Assembly: GCF_000757485.1 (NCBI RefSeq)
Contig: NZ_JPYO01000019.1
Coordinates: 1-64,000, forward strand
Origin: Achromobacter sp. RTa
GTDB taxonomy: Bacteria > Pseudomonadota > Gammaproteobacteria > Burkholderiales > Burkholderiaceae_B
Length of the DNA stretch: 64,000 nt
Reading direction: 5' to 3'
Position 1 is the stretch's first letter. Every line of letters starts with the position of its first letter. The translations under genes and the position numbers were made by a program. Positions 18,686 through 27,591 of the stretch are shown here, one piece after another. Under the pieces are notes generated by a model. That model had not been told where the DNA came from. It searched no databases and saw only the letters and a program-made list of their open reading frames with translations.

Positions 18686-19405
18686 TTACATTCCCAAATA
18701 CGCCTTTCTCACCTCATCCGAGGCCGCCAATTCCGCCGCTTCTCCCGATAGCGCCACCCGTCCGCTCTGCATCACGTAGGCGCGCGCCGCGACTTCCAGC
18801 GCCTGGGCCATGTTCTGCTCCACCAGCAGCACCGACAGCCCGTCATCGCGGTTCAGAGCCGCCAGCGCATCGAATACCTGCTCCACCAGCAAGGGCGACA
18901 AGCCCAGGCTGGGCTCGTCGATCAGGAGCAGGCGCGGGCCGCTCATCAGCGCCCGGCCGATAGCCAGCATCTGGCGCTCGCCCCCGGACATCGTGCCCGC
19001 CAGTTGCTCGCGCCGCTCCTTCAATCGCGGGAACAAGGCATAGACCCGACCCAGGCGCTCGCGGTAGACCCGCTCATCGCGCACCGTATAGGCTCCCAGG
19101 CGCAGGTTCTGCTCCACCGGCTGGCGCGCGAACACGCGCGCGCCTTCCGGGATCATGGAGATGCCCTGGGTCACCAGCCTGTCGGGCGGGGTGCCGGTGA
19201 TGTCCTTCCCTTCGAAGATCACGCGGCCTTCCCTGGGCCTGACCGAGCCCACGATGGCCATCAAGGTGCTGGACTTGCCCGCGCCGTTGGCGCCCAGCAG
19301 CGCGGCGATCTCGCCCGGCCGGACTTCCAGCGACAAGCCGCGCACCGCCTGCACGCCGCCATAGGCCACGCTCAGGTTCTCGACTTTCAGCATCGCATCA
19401 GGCAC
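18686..19405 (-). CDS. livF: branched-chain amino acid-type ABC transporter ATPase LivF
   Basis: 239 aa ATPase, the second of the two ATPases of Liv-type importers. Walker A LLGANGAGKSS, signature MSGGERQ, Walker B LLLIDEPSLGL. The start is a GTG at 19405 with GGGGAG upstream; it overlaps the livG stop by 8 bp. The minus-strand order is binding protein, livH, livM, livG, livF. Liv systems in this family also carry aromatic compounds, amides and urea, so the substrate is open. Confidence 0.9.
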   Translation of the reverse strand: MPDAMLKVENLSVAYGGVQAVRGLSLEVRPGEIAALLGANGAGKSSTLMAIVGSVRPREGRVIFEGKDITGTPPDRLVTQGISMIPEGARVFARQPVEQNLRLGAYTVRDERVYRERLGRVYALFPRLKERREQLAGTMSGGERQMLAIGRALMSGPRLLLIDEPSLGLSPLLVEQVFDALAALNRDDGLSVLLVEQNMAQALEVAARAYVMQSGRVALSGEAAELAASDEVRKAYLGM

Positions 19406-20120
19406 GGTGCTTTCTCCCCAGATAGGCTTCGATGACGGCGGGATTGCGCACGATCTCCTGCGGCGCGCCCTCGGCGATCGTCTGCCCGAAGTTCAGCACC
19501 AGCACCCGCTGCGCCAGGCGCATGACCACCTCCAGCACGTGCTCCACGATGATGAGCGTGACGCCCGCGGCGTGTATGCCGCGCAAGATCTCGGTCAGCG
19601 CAATGGCTTCGGCTGGGTTGAGGCCGCCGGCCACTTCGTCGAGCAGCAGCATGCGCGGCTCCGTCGCCAGCGCGCGGGCGAGCTCGACCCGCTTCTGCCC
19701 GGCCACGTTGAGCTCCGCCGCCCGCACCTCGGCGCGGTCGGCCAGGCCGACAAGCTCCAGCACCCGGGCGGATTCCCGGCGGGCATCGGGCAGCCGCGGA
19801 TGACGCAGCAGCGCGCCGACCATGGCGTTCTCCAGCACCGTCATCTGCCCGAAACTGCGGGGAATCTGATAGGTGCGGACCAGGCCCATGGCCGCCACCT
19901 GCTCAGGCCGCCTGCCGATCATGGATAGTCCGTCGAAGGTCACCGTGCCCGAGGTGGGCTCGTGGTGGCCCACCAGGCCGTTGAACAAGGTGCTCTTGCC
20001 CGCGCCGTTGGGGCCGATGATGGCGACGATTTCGCCCGCGTCCACGGACAGCGAAATGTCCTTGTTCGCCACCAGCCCGCCGAATCGCTTGGTCAGGTTC
20101 TTAACGTCCAGCAGAGCCAC
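19398..20120 (-). CDS. livG: branched-chain amino acid-type ABC transporter ATPase LivG
   Basis: 240 aa ATPase with Walker A IGPNGAGKSTLFN, the LivG insertion before the signature (NVAGQKRVELARALA), and Walker B MLLLDEVAGGLNP. It starts at a GTG (20120) with GAGGAGG upstream, overlapping the 3' end of livM by 20 bp. Confidence 0.9.
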   Translation of the reverse strand: MALLDVKNLTKRFGGLVANKDISLSVDAGEIVAIIGPNGAGKSTLFNGLVGHHEPTSGTVTFDGLSMIGRRPEQVAAMGLVRTYQIPRSFGQMTVLENAMVGALLRHPRLPDARRESARVLELVGLADRAEVRAAELNVAGQKRVELARALATEPRMLLLDEVAGGLNPAEAIALTEILRGIHAAGVTLIIVEHVLEVVMRLAQRVLVLNFGQTIAEGAPQEIVRNPAVIEAYLGRKHRA

Positions 20121-21090
20121 GGCGCCTCCTCAGTGTGACCAGTCCGCCCGGCAGGAACAGCGTGACCAGCAGAATGGCCAGGCCGAAAACCAGCAGGTCC
20201 AGACCCATGCCCGAACTGCCCCACAGCACACGCGTGCCCTCGGAGAGAGGGAGCAGCACCGCCGCCCCCAGCCAGGGCCCTACCAGCGTGCCCACGCCGC
20301 CCAGGATGGTCACCAGCACGACCTGCACGGACATCGTCAGGTTGAACATGGATTCCGGATCGATGAACCCCACGTACATGGCGAAGAAGCCGCCCCAGAC
20401 GCCGGTCATGCCCGCGGAGATCACGAAGGCCAGCATCTTGTAGCGGTCCGCCGGCACGCCCAGGCTGCGCGAGGCGGCCTCGTCGCCGTTGATCGCGCGC
20501 CAGTAGAAGCCGGTCTTGGAATGCACCAGGAAGAACGTGGCGCAGAAGGTCAGGAACGCCAACCCCACGGCGATCAGGTAGTACGGCACCTTGCTGCGGA
20601 ACAGCAGCATCCAGGCGGCGTCCCCGATGGGCGCCTCCAGGCCCACCGCGCCGCCCGCCCATTCCCAGTTGATCAGCAGCAGCAGGCCGATCTGCAGCAG
20701 CGCGATCGTGGCCATGGCGAAGTAATGGCCGGAAAGCCGCAAGGTGGGCCCGCCCACCAGCCACGCCAGCGCCGCGCTGATCAGCCCGCCCAGCGGAATG
20801 CCGAGCAGCGGCGTGAGCTTCAGGTGGTGCAGCAGGAGCAAGGTGGTGTAGCCCCCTACCCCCACGAACACGCTGTGGCCGAAGGAGATCCGTCCCAGGA
20901 AGCCGCCCACGAGGTTCCAGCACGCGCCCAGCGCGCCGAACATGATTGCCAGCAGCAGCACCTGCAGGGTAAAGGCGTCCGTCACCGCCAGCGGCACCAG
21001 CGCCATGGCGATGGCGGCCGCGGCCGCCGCCGCGACGGGCCATTTACGCACGCCCGAGGACTCGGTATCGATTTTCTGTGTCGTCTGCAT
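20101..21090 (-). CDS. livM: branched-chain amino acid-type ABC transporter permease LivM
   Basis: 329 aa inner-membrane permease with about nine to ten hydrophobic segments. NLVGGFLGRISFGHSVFVGVGGYTT and GGVGTLVGPWLGAAVLLPLSE are LivM hallmarks. It starts 3 bp after the livH stop and overlaps livG. Confidence 0.9.
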   Translation of the reverse strand: MQTTQKIDTESSGVRKWPVAAAAAAAIAMALVPLAVTDAFTLQVLLLAIMFGALGACWNLVGGFLGRISFGHSVFVGVGGYTTLLLLHHLKLTPLLGIPLGGLISAALAWLVGGPTLRLSGHYFAMATIALLQIGLLLLINWEWAGGAVGLEAPIGDAAWMLLFRSKVPYYLIAVGLAFLTFCATFFLVHSKTGFYWRAINGDEAASRSLGVPADRYKMLAFVISAGMTGVWGGFFAMYVGFIDPESMFNLTMSVQVVLVTILGGVGTLVGPWLGAAVLLPLSEGTRVLWGSSGMGLDLLVFGLAILLVTLFLPGGLVTLRRRRGSAGR

Positions 21091-21093
21091 CTG

Positions 21094-21945
21094 TCACCAC
21101 CGTCCGAACAGGCCGCGCGGCCGATACCAGAGAACCAGGATGAACAGGATGAAAACGCTCACGGTCTTCATCGCGGGCGCAACGAAGTAGCCTGTCATGG
21201 CCTCGATGATGCCGATCAGGATCCCCGCAATGAACGCGCCCGGCAGCGAGCCGAAGCCGCCCATGCACACCGCCACGAAGGCCAGCAGCCCGAACACCGT
21301 GCCCACCGATGGGAAGACGTAGAAGAAGGTGGTCAGCAAGGCGCCGGCCAGGCCGACCGCCGCGCTGCCCAGCATCCAGACCTGGGCGTTGACACGGTCC
21401 GGCGAAATGCCCACCAGCGCGGCCACCTGGCGGTCTTCCGCCACCGCTTGCAGGGCATGGCCCCAACGGGTCCGGTACACCAGCACGAACAGCGCCGCGA
21501 CGACCACCAGCGCGATCAGGCCGGTGACCACCTGGGGCCGTCCCAGCGAAATGCCCGCCACCGTCACGCTGCCGGAGACCAGCGTGTCGGGCAGGCTGCG
21601 GTAGTCGGGGCTGAAGGCGATGAAGGCGACCTGGCGCAGCACCAGGCCCAGCCCGAAGGTGGCCAGGATGACCGCCATCGCCGGCCCCTTCTGCAGCCGC
21701 CGGATGATCAGCGCGTAGGTCAGGAATCCGACGAAGGCGAGCACGACGGCCACCAGCGGCGCCGACAGCGTCGGGTCGATGTGGCCCAGGGTGTAGAGCC
21801 AATAGGCGGCATACATGCCCAGCATCAGGAATTCGCCATGGGCGAAATTGATGACGTCGGTAATGCCCCAGATCAGCGCCAGCCCCACCGCCACCGCGGC
21901 GTAGATCAGGCCATTGAACAGGCCTGCCGAGAGAGCTTCGAACAT
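21094..21945 (-). CDS. livH: branched-chain amino acid-type ABC transporter permease LivH
   Basis: 283 aa inner-membrane permease. The stretch LIYAAVAVGLALIWGITDVINFAHGEFLMLGMY is the LivH signature, and GGFGSLPGAFIAGILIGIIEA is the second conserved block. The ATG at 21945 has AGGAG upstream. It is separated from the binding-protein gene by 73 bp containing a stem-loop. Confidence 0.9.
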   Translation of the reverse strand: MFEALSAGLFNGLIYAAVAVGLALIWGITDVINFAHGEFLMLGMYAAYWLYTLGHIDPTLSAPLVAVVLAFVGFLTYALIIRRLQKGPAMAVILATFGLGLVLRQVAFIAFSPDYRSLPDTLVSGSVTVAGISLGRPQVVTGLIALVVVAALFVLVYRTRWGHALQAVAEDRQVAALVGISPDRVNAQVWMLGSAAVGLAGALLTTFFYVFPSVGTVFGLLAFVAVCMGGFGSLPGAFIAGILIGIIEAMTGYFVAPAMKTVSVFILFILVLWYRPRGLFGRW

Positions 21946-21989
21946 GGAGTGCTCCTGCGGCGGGCCGCGCGGGCCGCCGCGTCATGCCA

Positions 21990-22014
21990 GGGCCTGTTCC
22001 AGGGAACAGGGCCC
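21990..22014 (-). promoter_or_regulatory. intercistronic hairpin between the Liv binding-protein gene and livH
   Basis: GGGCCTGTTCC (21990-22000) pairs with GAACAGGGCCC (22004-22014) with one bulged base. No T-tract follows on the minus strand, so it is more likely an mRNA stabiliser than a terminator. Confidence 0.5.
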
Positions 22015-22018
22015 AAGC

Positions 22019-23269
22019 TCATTTCCAGGCGAACGGCAGCGTGGGCAGGCTCTTGTCCGTGCGGAATTTTTCCGGCCATACCGTCTGGTAGGACGCCCCT
22101 TTCAGCTCCAGGATCAGGCCCGCGCCCTTGGTGTTCTGGCCCTTGGCGTCGAATTGCACGCCGGCCCAGGGCATGGCGACCTGCGCTTCGCCGAGATCGG
22201 TCGCGACAAGCGCCTTGCGGATGGCTTCGGGATCGGTGGAGCCGGCCCGGTTGATCGCGTCCGCAAGCACCAGCACGCCCTGCATCGAGCGCGCGTTGTT
22301 GCCGTTCAGGTCCTTGCCCGTCTTGGCCTTGTACATGTCGTTGATCTTTTTCAGGCCGGCCTTGGCGGCGGCGACGTCGTTGCCCCACACGTCGCGCGTC
22401 AGCACGCCCTGCACCTGCGGCCCCACTTCCTGAACAAAGCGCGAATCGATGAAGCCCGCATCGTTGGCCAGCAGCACCGGGGGCGCGTACTTGCTTTCGC
22501 GCATGGTGCGCACGAAGAGCATGGCATCGGACGTGTAGCTGGCGAAGATGGCCACGTCGGGCTTGGCGGCGGCCAGCTTCTGCACTTCCGCCGTCACAGA
22601 GGCCGAACCCGCGCTGTAGGCGATATTGGCGACCAGCTGGCGCTTGTACTGTTTGGCGAACTTGTCGACGGCCTTGTACGTGTTCACGCCGAAGTCGGTG
22701 TTTTCGTACACCACGGCGATCTTGGCGGTCGGCACCGCCGTCACCCCGTCCAGGAACTGCATCATGTTCTCGACGAAGGTGTCGTCGTTGGGCGAGGTGC
22801 GAAAGAACCACTTGTAGCCGCGCTCGGTGAGGTCGGGGCTGCTGGATTCCCCGTTCACGTAGGGGATGCCGCGCTGTTCGGCGATGCGGCTGGCCGTCTT
22901 GGTCACGGCGGACTGGTAGGCGCCCGTCAGCGCCACCACCTTTTCCTGGTCGATCAGGCGCTGCGCGTCGGCCAGCCCCACCTCGGGCTTGCCCTGGGAA
23001 TCGCCGAACACCACCTCGATCTTGGCGCCGCCCAGCTTGGTCAGGCCGCTGCCGGCGGCCAGGGGAATGCCTTCCAGCTCCGGATGCGGATTATTGATGA
23101 TGTCCACGGCCAGTTCGATGGCCGCCTTGATTTCCGAACCGGTCGACGCGAGCGCGCCGGACAGGGGATAGATCGCGCCGATGCGCACGGCCTTGTCCTG
23201 CGCCTGGGCAGGCATGGCGGCAATCAGCGCCAGACTCGCGGCGACACCCGCAATGAGCTTCATCTTCAT
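22019..23269 (-). CDS. Liv-type ABC transporter periplasmic binding protein
   Basis: 416 aa type-I periplasmic binding protein (Peripla_BP_6). Signal peptide MKMKLIAGVAASLALIAAMPAQAQ, then VRIGAIYPLSGALASTGSEIKAAIELAVD as in LivJ/amide-binding proteins. It is longer than E. coli LivJ/LivK, in the range of amide/urea-type receptors. The ATG at 23269 has GGAG upstream. The 240 bp upstream contain no gene. The ligand is unknown; the neighbouring amidase and cyclase-like genes hint at an amide or amino-acid derivative. Confidence 0.88.
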   Translation of the reverse strand: MKMKLIAGVAASLALIAAMPAQAQDKAVRIGAIYPLSGALASTGSEIKAAIELAVDIINNPHPELEGIPLAAGSGLTKLGGAKIEVVFGDSQGKPEVGLADAQRLIDQEKVVALTGAYQSAVTKTASRIAEQRGIPYVNGESSSPDLTERGYKWFFRTSPNDDTFVENMMQFLDGVTAVPTAKIAVVYENTDFGVNTYKAVDKFAKQYKRQLVANIAYSAGSASVTAEVQKLAAAKPDVAIFASYTSDAMLFVRTMRESKYAPPVLLANDAGFIDSRFVQEVGPQVQGVLTRDVWGNDVAAAKAGLKKINDMYKAKTGKDLNGNNARSMQGVLVLADAINRAGSTDPEAIRKALVATDLGEAQVAMPWAGVQFDAKGQNTKGAGLILELKGASYQTVWPEKFRTDKSLPTLPFAWK

Positions 23270-23509
23270 TACTAGACTCCTGGATTGGTCCGGCTAGGTG
23301 AGAAAACAATGCAAATGCATGGGCCGTAGCGCGCCGGGCTGGCGCGCGCGGACTCGCGGCGGGCAGGCGCCTTCCGGTCGGAGGCGGCTGGCCCTGAACT
23401 GTTGTCGCCATTTCCCCTTGTCCTGTGATGGATCGTTTTGGTGGCACAACCGGTACTGCTGGAACTACATCTTGCCGCCAGCCGCAGACACACGGCTGAG
23501 CGGCGGCGG

Positions 23510-24316
23510 TCAGAACACCGCCATCCTGCTGTTGACGAGGTCCGTGACCAGCATGTGGCCCGGAGCGTGGGTGATGCAGAACTCTGGACGCACCGCGGCG
23601 ACCACGGACTGCGGCGTGACGCCGCAAGCCCAGAACACCGGCATTTCGCCCGCCCGAATCTCTACCGGGTCACCATAGTCCGGGCGGCCGATATCGGCAA
23701 TCCCGATCAACGAGGGGTCGCCGATATGCACCGGCGCGCCATGGACCGAAGGAAAACGCGAGGTGACCTGGATGGCGCGGATCGCGTCGGCCGCCTTCAA
23801 GGGACGCATCGAGACGACCAGCGGGCCGCTGAAGACGCCGGCGGCGTGCGTCGGAACATTGGTGCGGTACATCGGAACGTTGCAGCCCTGCTCGATGTGG
23901 CGCACGGGCAAGCCGTTGTCCAGCATGGCTTCCTCGAACGAGAACGAGCATCCGATCAGGAACGACACCAGGTCGTCGCGCCAGATGTCGCGCACGTCGG
24001 TGGGCTCGGCCACCAGCTCGCCGTTTTTCCAGACGCGGTAGCGCGGGATGTCGGTGCGGATGTCGATGTCCTGGCCCAGCTCCGGCAGCGCGGGATCGCC
24101 CGGCTCGGACATGGCCAGCAGCGGACAGGGCTTGGGATTGCGCTGGCAGAAATGCAGGAAATCCGCCGCCAGCGCGCGCGGCAGGATCGCGAGATTGGCC
24201 TGGACATGACCCGGCGCCAGGTTCGCGGTGGGACCGGCCAGTTTGCCGCTGCGAGCGTCCAGACGCGCCTGCCGAGCCAATTCCACGCTACCGCGCGCCC
24301 CAGGATTCGAAACCAT
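23510..24316 (-). CDS. PF07286 (D-glutamate cyclase / putative hydro-lyase) family protein
   Basis: 268 aa. ATG at 24316 with AAGGGGGT upstream, inside a longer frame. Conserved family blocks: [12 protein letters not shown] near the N-terminus, [22 protein letters not shown], the stretch [10 protein letters not shown], and C-terminal FWACGVTPQ and [14 protein letters not shown]. Members are annotated as hydro-lyases; a related mammalian mitochondrial enzyme interconverts D-glutamate and 5-oxo-D-proline. Activity here is unproven. A LysR-type box lies 60 bp upstream and the LysR gene immediately behind it. Confidence 0.82.
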   Translation of the reverse strand: MVSNPGARGSVELARQARLDARSGKLAGPTANLAPGHVQANLAILPRALAADFLHFCQRNPKPCPLLAMSEPGDPALPELGQDIDIRTDIPRYRVWKNGELVAEPTDVRDIWRDDLVSFLIGCSFSFEEAMLDNGLPVRHIEQGCNVPMYRTNVPTHAAGVFSGPLVVSMRPLKAADAIRAIQVTSRFPSVHGAPVHIGDPSLIGIADIGRPDYGDPVEIRAGEMPVFWACGVTPQSVVAAVRPEFCITHAPGHMLVTDLVNSRMAVF

Positions 24317-24375
24317 GGCTACCCCCTTCGATGATGATGCCGATACGGGGCCATTGCACAGGAAGCGCGCCCGGC

Positions 24376-24397
24376 CGTCCAATCACAAGTTGCGATA
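24376..24397. promoter_or_regulatory. candidate LysR-type box upstream of the PF07286 gene
   Basis: A 22-bp stretch that matches 30936-30957 in 20 positions. Its core ATCACAAGTTGCGAT is an imperfect dyad with T-N11-A geometry. It lies 60-81 bp upstream of the PF07286 start. An adjoining imperfect inverted repeat (AACCCCGATC at 24398-24407 and TATCAGGGTT at 24417-24426) overlaps the lysR stop codon and may be a weak terminator or extra site. Confidence 0.55.
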
Positions 24398-24424
24398 AAC
24401 CCCGATCAGAATTACTTATCAGGG

Positions 24425-25330
24425 TTATGCCGGATGACGCAGCGCCTCTTCGCGGGCGATCTGCTGGGCCGCTTCGGCCACGGCGCGCGGGACCTGGCTG
24501 TCTGGCCCCTGCATCCAGCAGGCCGTGTAGTGCAGCGGCGGCAAGGCCGGCGCCTTGACGTCCAGGATGCGCAGCTCGCCCTGGGCCAGCTCCTTGTGCA
24601 GGATCACGGGCGCGATGACCGCCGTGCCGATGCCGTCCTGCGCCATACGCACGATCACGCTCAGCGCGGAGCTGCCATACATGCGCGGCGCCTCCACGCC
24701 GGCCTGCTGCAACAGCTGGCGCACGGCGCGGTGCGGATCGGTAGTGGAGGAATACGTGATCACCGGCCATTCGGCCAGCCGCTTCAGGGGAATGGGCTGG
24801 CGCCCTACCCTGAGCTTGGGGCTCGCCACCCAGCGCAAGGGGTAGTTGCACAGATAGAGGTTCTCGACCCGGGGCTCCTCCATCGGCCCCAGCAGGAACG
24901 CCAGGTCGATCTGGCGCGCAGCCAGCTGCGTCTTGAGCATGGTGGTCGTGTCCACCTGGATCTCGACCATGAGCGCCGGATAGACGTCATGCAGGTGCTC
25001 CATCAGGGCGGGCAACCACGTATGGACGATGGTCTCGGACACCCCCAGCCTGAGCGTGCCGCTCATGACGCTCTTGGCGCGCGCGGCTTCCTGCATGTCG
25101 CGCCGCATCTGCAGCATGCGTTCGGCATGCGACAGCAGTTCCCGCCCCTTGCCGGTCAGCTTGATACCGCGCGAATCGCGGTCGAAGAGCCGCACGCCAA
25201 GGTCCGACTCCAGCGAGGCGATGCGCTGGGAAATCGCGGGCTGGGTGGCGCTGAGCTTCTCGGCCGCCGCGCGGAAGCCGCCCAGCGTCGCCACCCAGAA
25301 GAACGTCTCGATATTGCGCAGATCGATCAT
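24425..25330 (-). CDS. LysR-family transcriptional regulator (paralog 1)
   Basis: 301 aa. N-terminal winged helix (about 1-60; LRNIETFFWVATLGGFRAAAEKLSATQPAISQRI) and a substrate-binding domain. It is a close paralog of the regulator at 31154-32059, the same length and nearly identical in the DNA-binding domain. It lies between the amidase and the PF07286 gene, all on the minus strand, and probably controls them through the box at 24376-24397. The effector is unknown. Confidence 0.88.
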   Translation of the reverse strand: MIDLRNIETFFWVATLGGFRAAAEKLSATQPAISQRIASLESDLGVRLFDRDSRGIKLTGKGRELLSHAERMLQMRRDMQEAARAKSVMSGTLRLGVSETIVHTWLPALMEHLHDVYPALMVEIQVDTTTMLKTQLAARQIDLAFLLGPMEEPRVENLYLCNYPLRWVASPKLRVGRQPIPLKRLAEWPVITYSSTTDPHRAVRQLLQQAGVEAPRMYGSSALSVIVRMAQDGIGTAVIAPVILHKELAQGELRILDVKAPALPPLHYTACWMQGPDSQVPRAVAEAAQQIAREEALRHPA

Positions 25331-25382
25331 GGCACCGGATCCGGCTGTGGAGATGCCATCTTAGCGCCAGCCAGCCTCGGCG

Positions 25383-26732
25383 TTACTGGCCCGCGAACAG
25401 CTCCTCGACCGACAGGCCGATGGCCAGGATGCGGCGGTCGGCGCCGTTGCTGCCGGCGATCATCAGGCCGACCGGCGCGGTGCCCGCTGCCTGGCAAGGC
25501 AGGGAAAGCGCGCAGCCATCCAGGAAATTGATCAGTGTGGGGTTGCGCAGGATCAGGCCGTTGGCGGCGTAGTAGGCATCGTCCGAGGCCTGCAGATCCG
25601 CCACCGCCGGCGCCACGATGGGCGTGGTCGGCATGATCAGCGCGTCGTAGCCGGCGATGCGCCCGTCCACCGCGGCGACCCAGGCTTCGCGGGCGTCCAG
25701 CAGGTCCAGGTAGTCGGCCGCGCTCATGTCCTTGCCGCGCATGATGCGCGACACCACGCGGGGATCGTAGCGCTTGCCGGCGCGCGCAATCAGGTCGCGG
25801 TGCCAGGCCCAGGCCTCGGCGGCGGTGAAGCCGCCCTTGGCGTTGATGGCCGAAAGCTCGGCGAATTCCGGAACCGCGATCTCGTCGACCAGGGCGCCCG
25901 CGCTCTTCAGCCGGCTCACCGCGGCCGCGAAGGTCTCGGCCACGTGCTTGTCCATCGCGTCGAGCGCCAGCGTGGTCGGGACGGCCAGGCGCAGGCCGCG
26001 CAGCGGCATCGCCTCCGGCACCGGGCCGCCGTCGCCGGAAAGAATGGCGTCCAGTTCGGCGCAGCAACGCACGCTGGCGGCGATGGGACCGATGGAATCC
26101 AGATTGGCCGACAGCGGCAGCACGCCGTCCATGGAAACGCGCCAGGCGCTGGGCTTGAACCCCGTGAGGCCGCAAAGCGCGGCGGGGATGCGCACCGATC
26201 CGCCGGTATCTGAACCGATGGCCGCGGCCGACATGCCATCCGACACGGACACGGCGGCGCCGGACGACGAACCGCCGGGGATGCGCCCGGTGGCGCGATC
26301 ATAGGGATTGAGCGGCGTGCCGTAGTGGGGGTTGATGCCCAGGCCCGAGTAGGCGAATTCGGTCATGTTGGTGCGGCCGATGATGACCGCGCCCGCGGCG
26401 ACCAGGCGCCGCACGACCTCCGCGTCCGCGTCGGCCGCCGGTTCGCCTTCGCGCGCGACCGAGCCCGCCATCGTGGTCTCGCCCTCGATGTCGAACAGGT
26501 CCTTGATGCTGATGGGCAGGCCTTCCACCGCCGAACGGACGATGCCCGCCGCGCGCAGCGTGTCGGACGCGCGCGCCTGTGCCAGCGCCGACTCGGCGTA
26601 CAGGCGGGTGAAGACGCGGGCGCCCTCGCCCGCTTCGTCCTGCGCCCGCGCCAGGGCGGCTTCCGTCAGCTCCACGGAGCTCACGCGGCCCTCTCGCAGG
26701 GCCAGATTCAGATCATTCAGGGTCGAAACCAT
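25383..26732 (-). CDS. amidase signature family amidase
   Basis: 449 aa from the ATG at 26732, preceded by AGGA at better spacing than the two upstream start codons. The Ser-cisSer-Lys triad of the family is complete: Lys77 in SIKDLF, cis-Ser155 in GGSSSG, and nucleophile Ser179 in DTGGSVRIPAAL. It hydrolyses a C-N amide bond to acid plus ammonia or amine. It differs from GatA by context (no gatB/gatC). It follows the TRAP and DUF2848-like genes, so it probably acts on the imported compound. Confidence 0.85.
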   Translation of the reverse strand: MVSTLNDLNLALREGRVSSVELTEAALARAQDEAGEGARVFTRLYAESALAQARASDTLRAAGIVRSAVEGLPISIKDLFDIEGETTMAGSVAREGEPAADADAEVVRRLVAAGAVIIGRTNMTEFAYSGLGINPHYGTPLNPYDRATGRIPGGSSSGAAVSVSDGMSAAAIGSDTGGSVRIPAALCGLTGFKPSAWRVSMDGVLPLSANLDSIGPIAASVRCCAELDAILSGDGGPVPEAMPLRGLRLAVPTTLALDAMDKHVAETFAAAVSRLKSAGALVDEIAVPEFAELSAINAKGGFTAAEAWAWHRDLIARAGKRYDPRVVSRIMRGKDMSAADYLDLLDAREAWVAAVDGRIAGYDALIMPTTPIVAPAVADLQASDDAYYAANGLILRNPTLINFLDGCALSLPCQAAGTAPVGLMIAGSNGADRRILAIGLSVEELFAGQ

Positions 26733-26834
26733 AGTCATCCTAGTGCCGCCGGGCGGCATAAGTGCGAATCGGCGCGTCCGGCATGGACGCGCCTGGCGAT
26801 CAGCGCCGGGGGATGGCAGCGTTGTCCCGCCAGC

Positions 26835-27518
26835 TCAAGCCACCACGGGCAGCGTCTCGACATGATAGCGGTGACGCAGGCTGCGCTGGCGGCGCGGATC
26901 ATGCAATTCCATCGTGAAGTCGACGGAGGGGCGGATTCCGCCGATCGCGCCCACGGTGCCGCAGGTCATGCCGGCGCCTTCGGGCAGCACGGCCGCGCCG
27001 CCGGTATAGCCGGCGATCAGGTCCTGGGGCGTGCGCAGCGAAGCCAGCGGACCTTCCTGGTACAGGACTTCCACGCCGTTCTCGACGATGTAGGAACGGA
27101 TGACCAGTTCGTCCCAGTAGTCCGCCACGTCGGCCAGGCGCCAGGCGCTCTTGGCCACGGGCTTCACGCAGACCTGCTTGGACATGGCCACGCTGTAGGT
27201 TTCGAGCTTGCGATCGGTATGGTCCGAGGCAATGCTGACGTACATCTCGCCATCGACCGAGAACACGAAGGTCTCGACCTCGCCCGAGGACTCCTCGCCC
27301 AGCGCCTGCACGGTCTCGTCCTGGGTCAGCTGGTTGTCGGCGATGCGGTAGTAGAGCGGCACGCTGCTGGGGCGCGGCACGCCGATAGCGGCCAGTTCCT
27401 CGATGTGGTGCTCGATGGCCGCCATATCGCGGCCGGCCCAGCCGGCGACGATCACGGTGTTGAAATCCACTTCAACCTGGCGGGGCTGGGTATCTTCGAT
27501 CTGGAATACGGCTTTCAT
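26835..27518 (-). CDS. DUF2848-like protein of unknown function
   Basis: 227 aa cytoplasmic protein, ATG at 27518 with AGGACAG upstream. I recognise the general pattern of DUF2848 (PF11010), which seems distantly related to fumarylacetoacetate-hydrolase-like folds: IASDHTDRKLE, then ADYWDELVIRSYI and YQEGPLASL, and a C-terminal GTVGAIGGIRPS region as in such hydrolases. No function is known. It lies between the TRAP large permease and the amidase in one transcription unit, suggesting a catabolic role for the same substrate. Confidence 0.68.
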   Translation of the reverse strand: MKAVFQIEDTQPRQVEVDFNTVIVAGWAGRDMAAIEHHIEELAAIGVPRPSSVPLYYRIADNQLTQDETVQALGEESSGEVETFVFSVDGEMYVSIASDHTDRKLETYSVAMSKQVCVKPVAKSAWRLADVADYWDELVIRSYIVENGVEVLYQEGPLASLRTPQDLIAGYTGGAAVLPEGAGMTCGTVGAIGGIRPSVDFTMELHDPRRQRSLRHRYHVETLPVVA

Positions 27519-27591
27519 ATCTGTCCTGCGGAAACTAGGAGGTAAAGGGCGCGGCGGCTCGCCGCGCCCGGGATGTGCGTAGGGATGGAGC

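Noticed and set aside
19873-22254. 793-codon open frame antisense to the liv genes
   Set aside because: Shadow frame rich in Gln/His/Arg; the minus-strand Liv genes explain the region.
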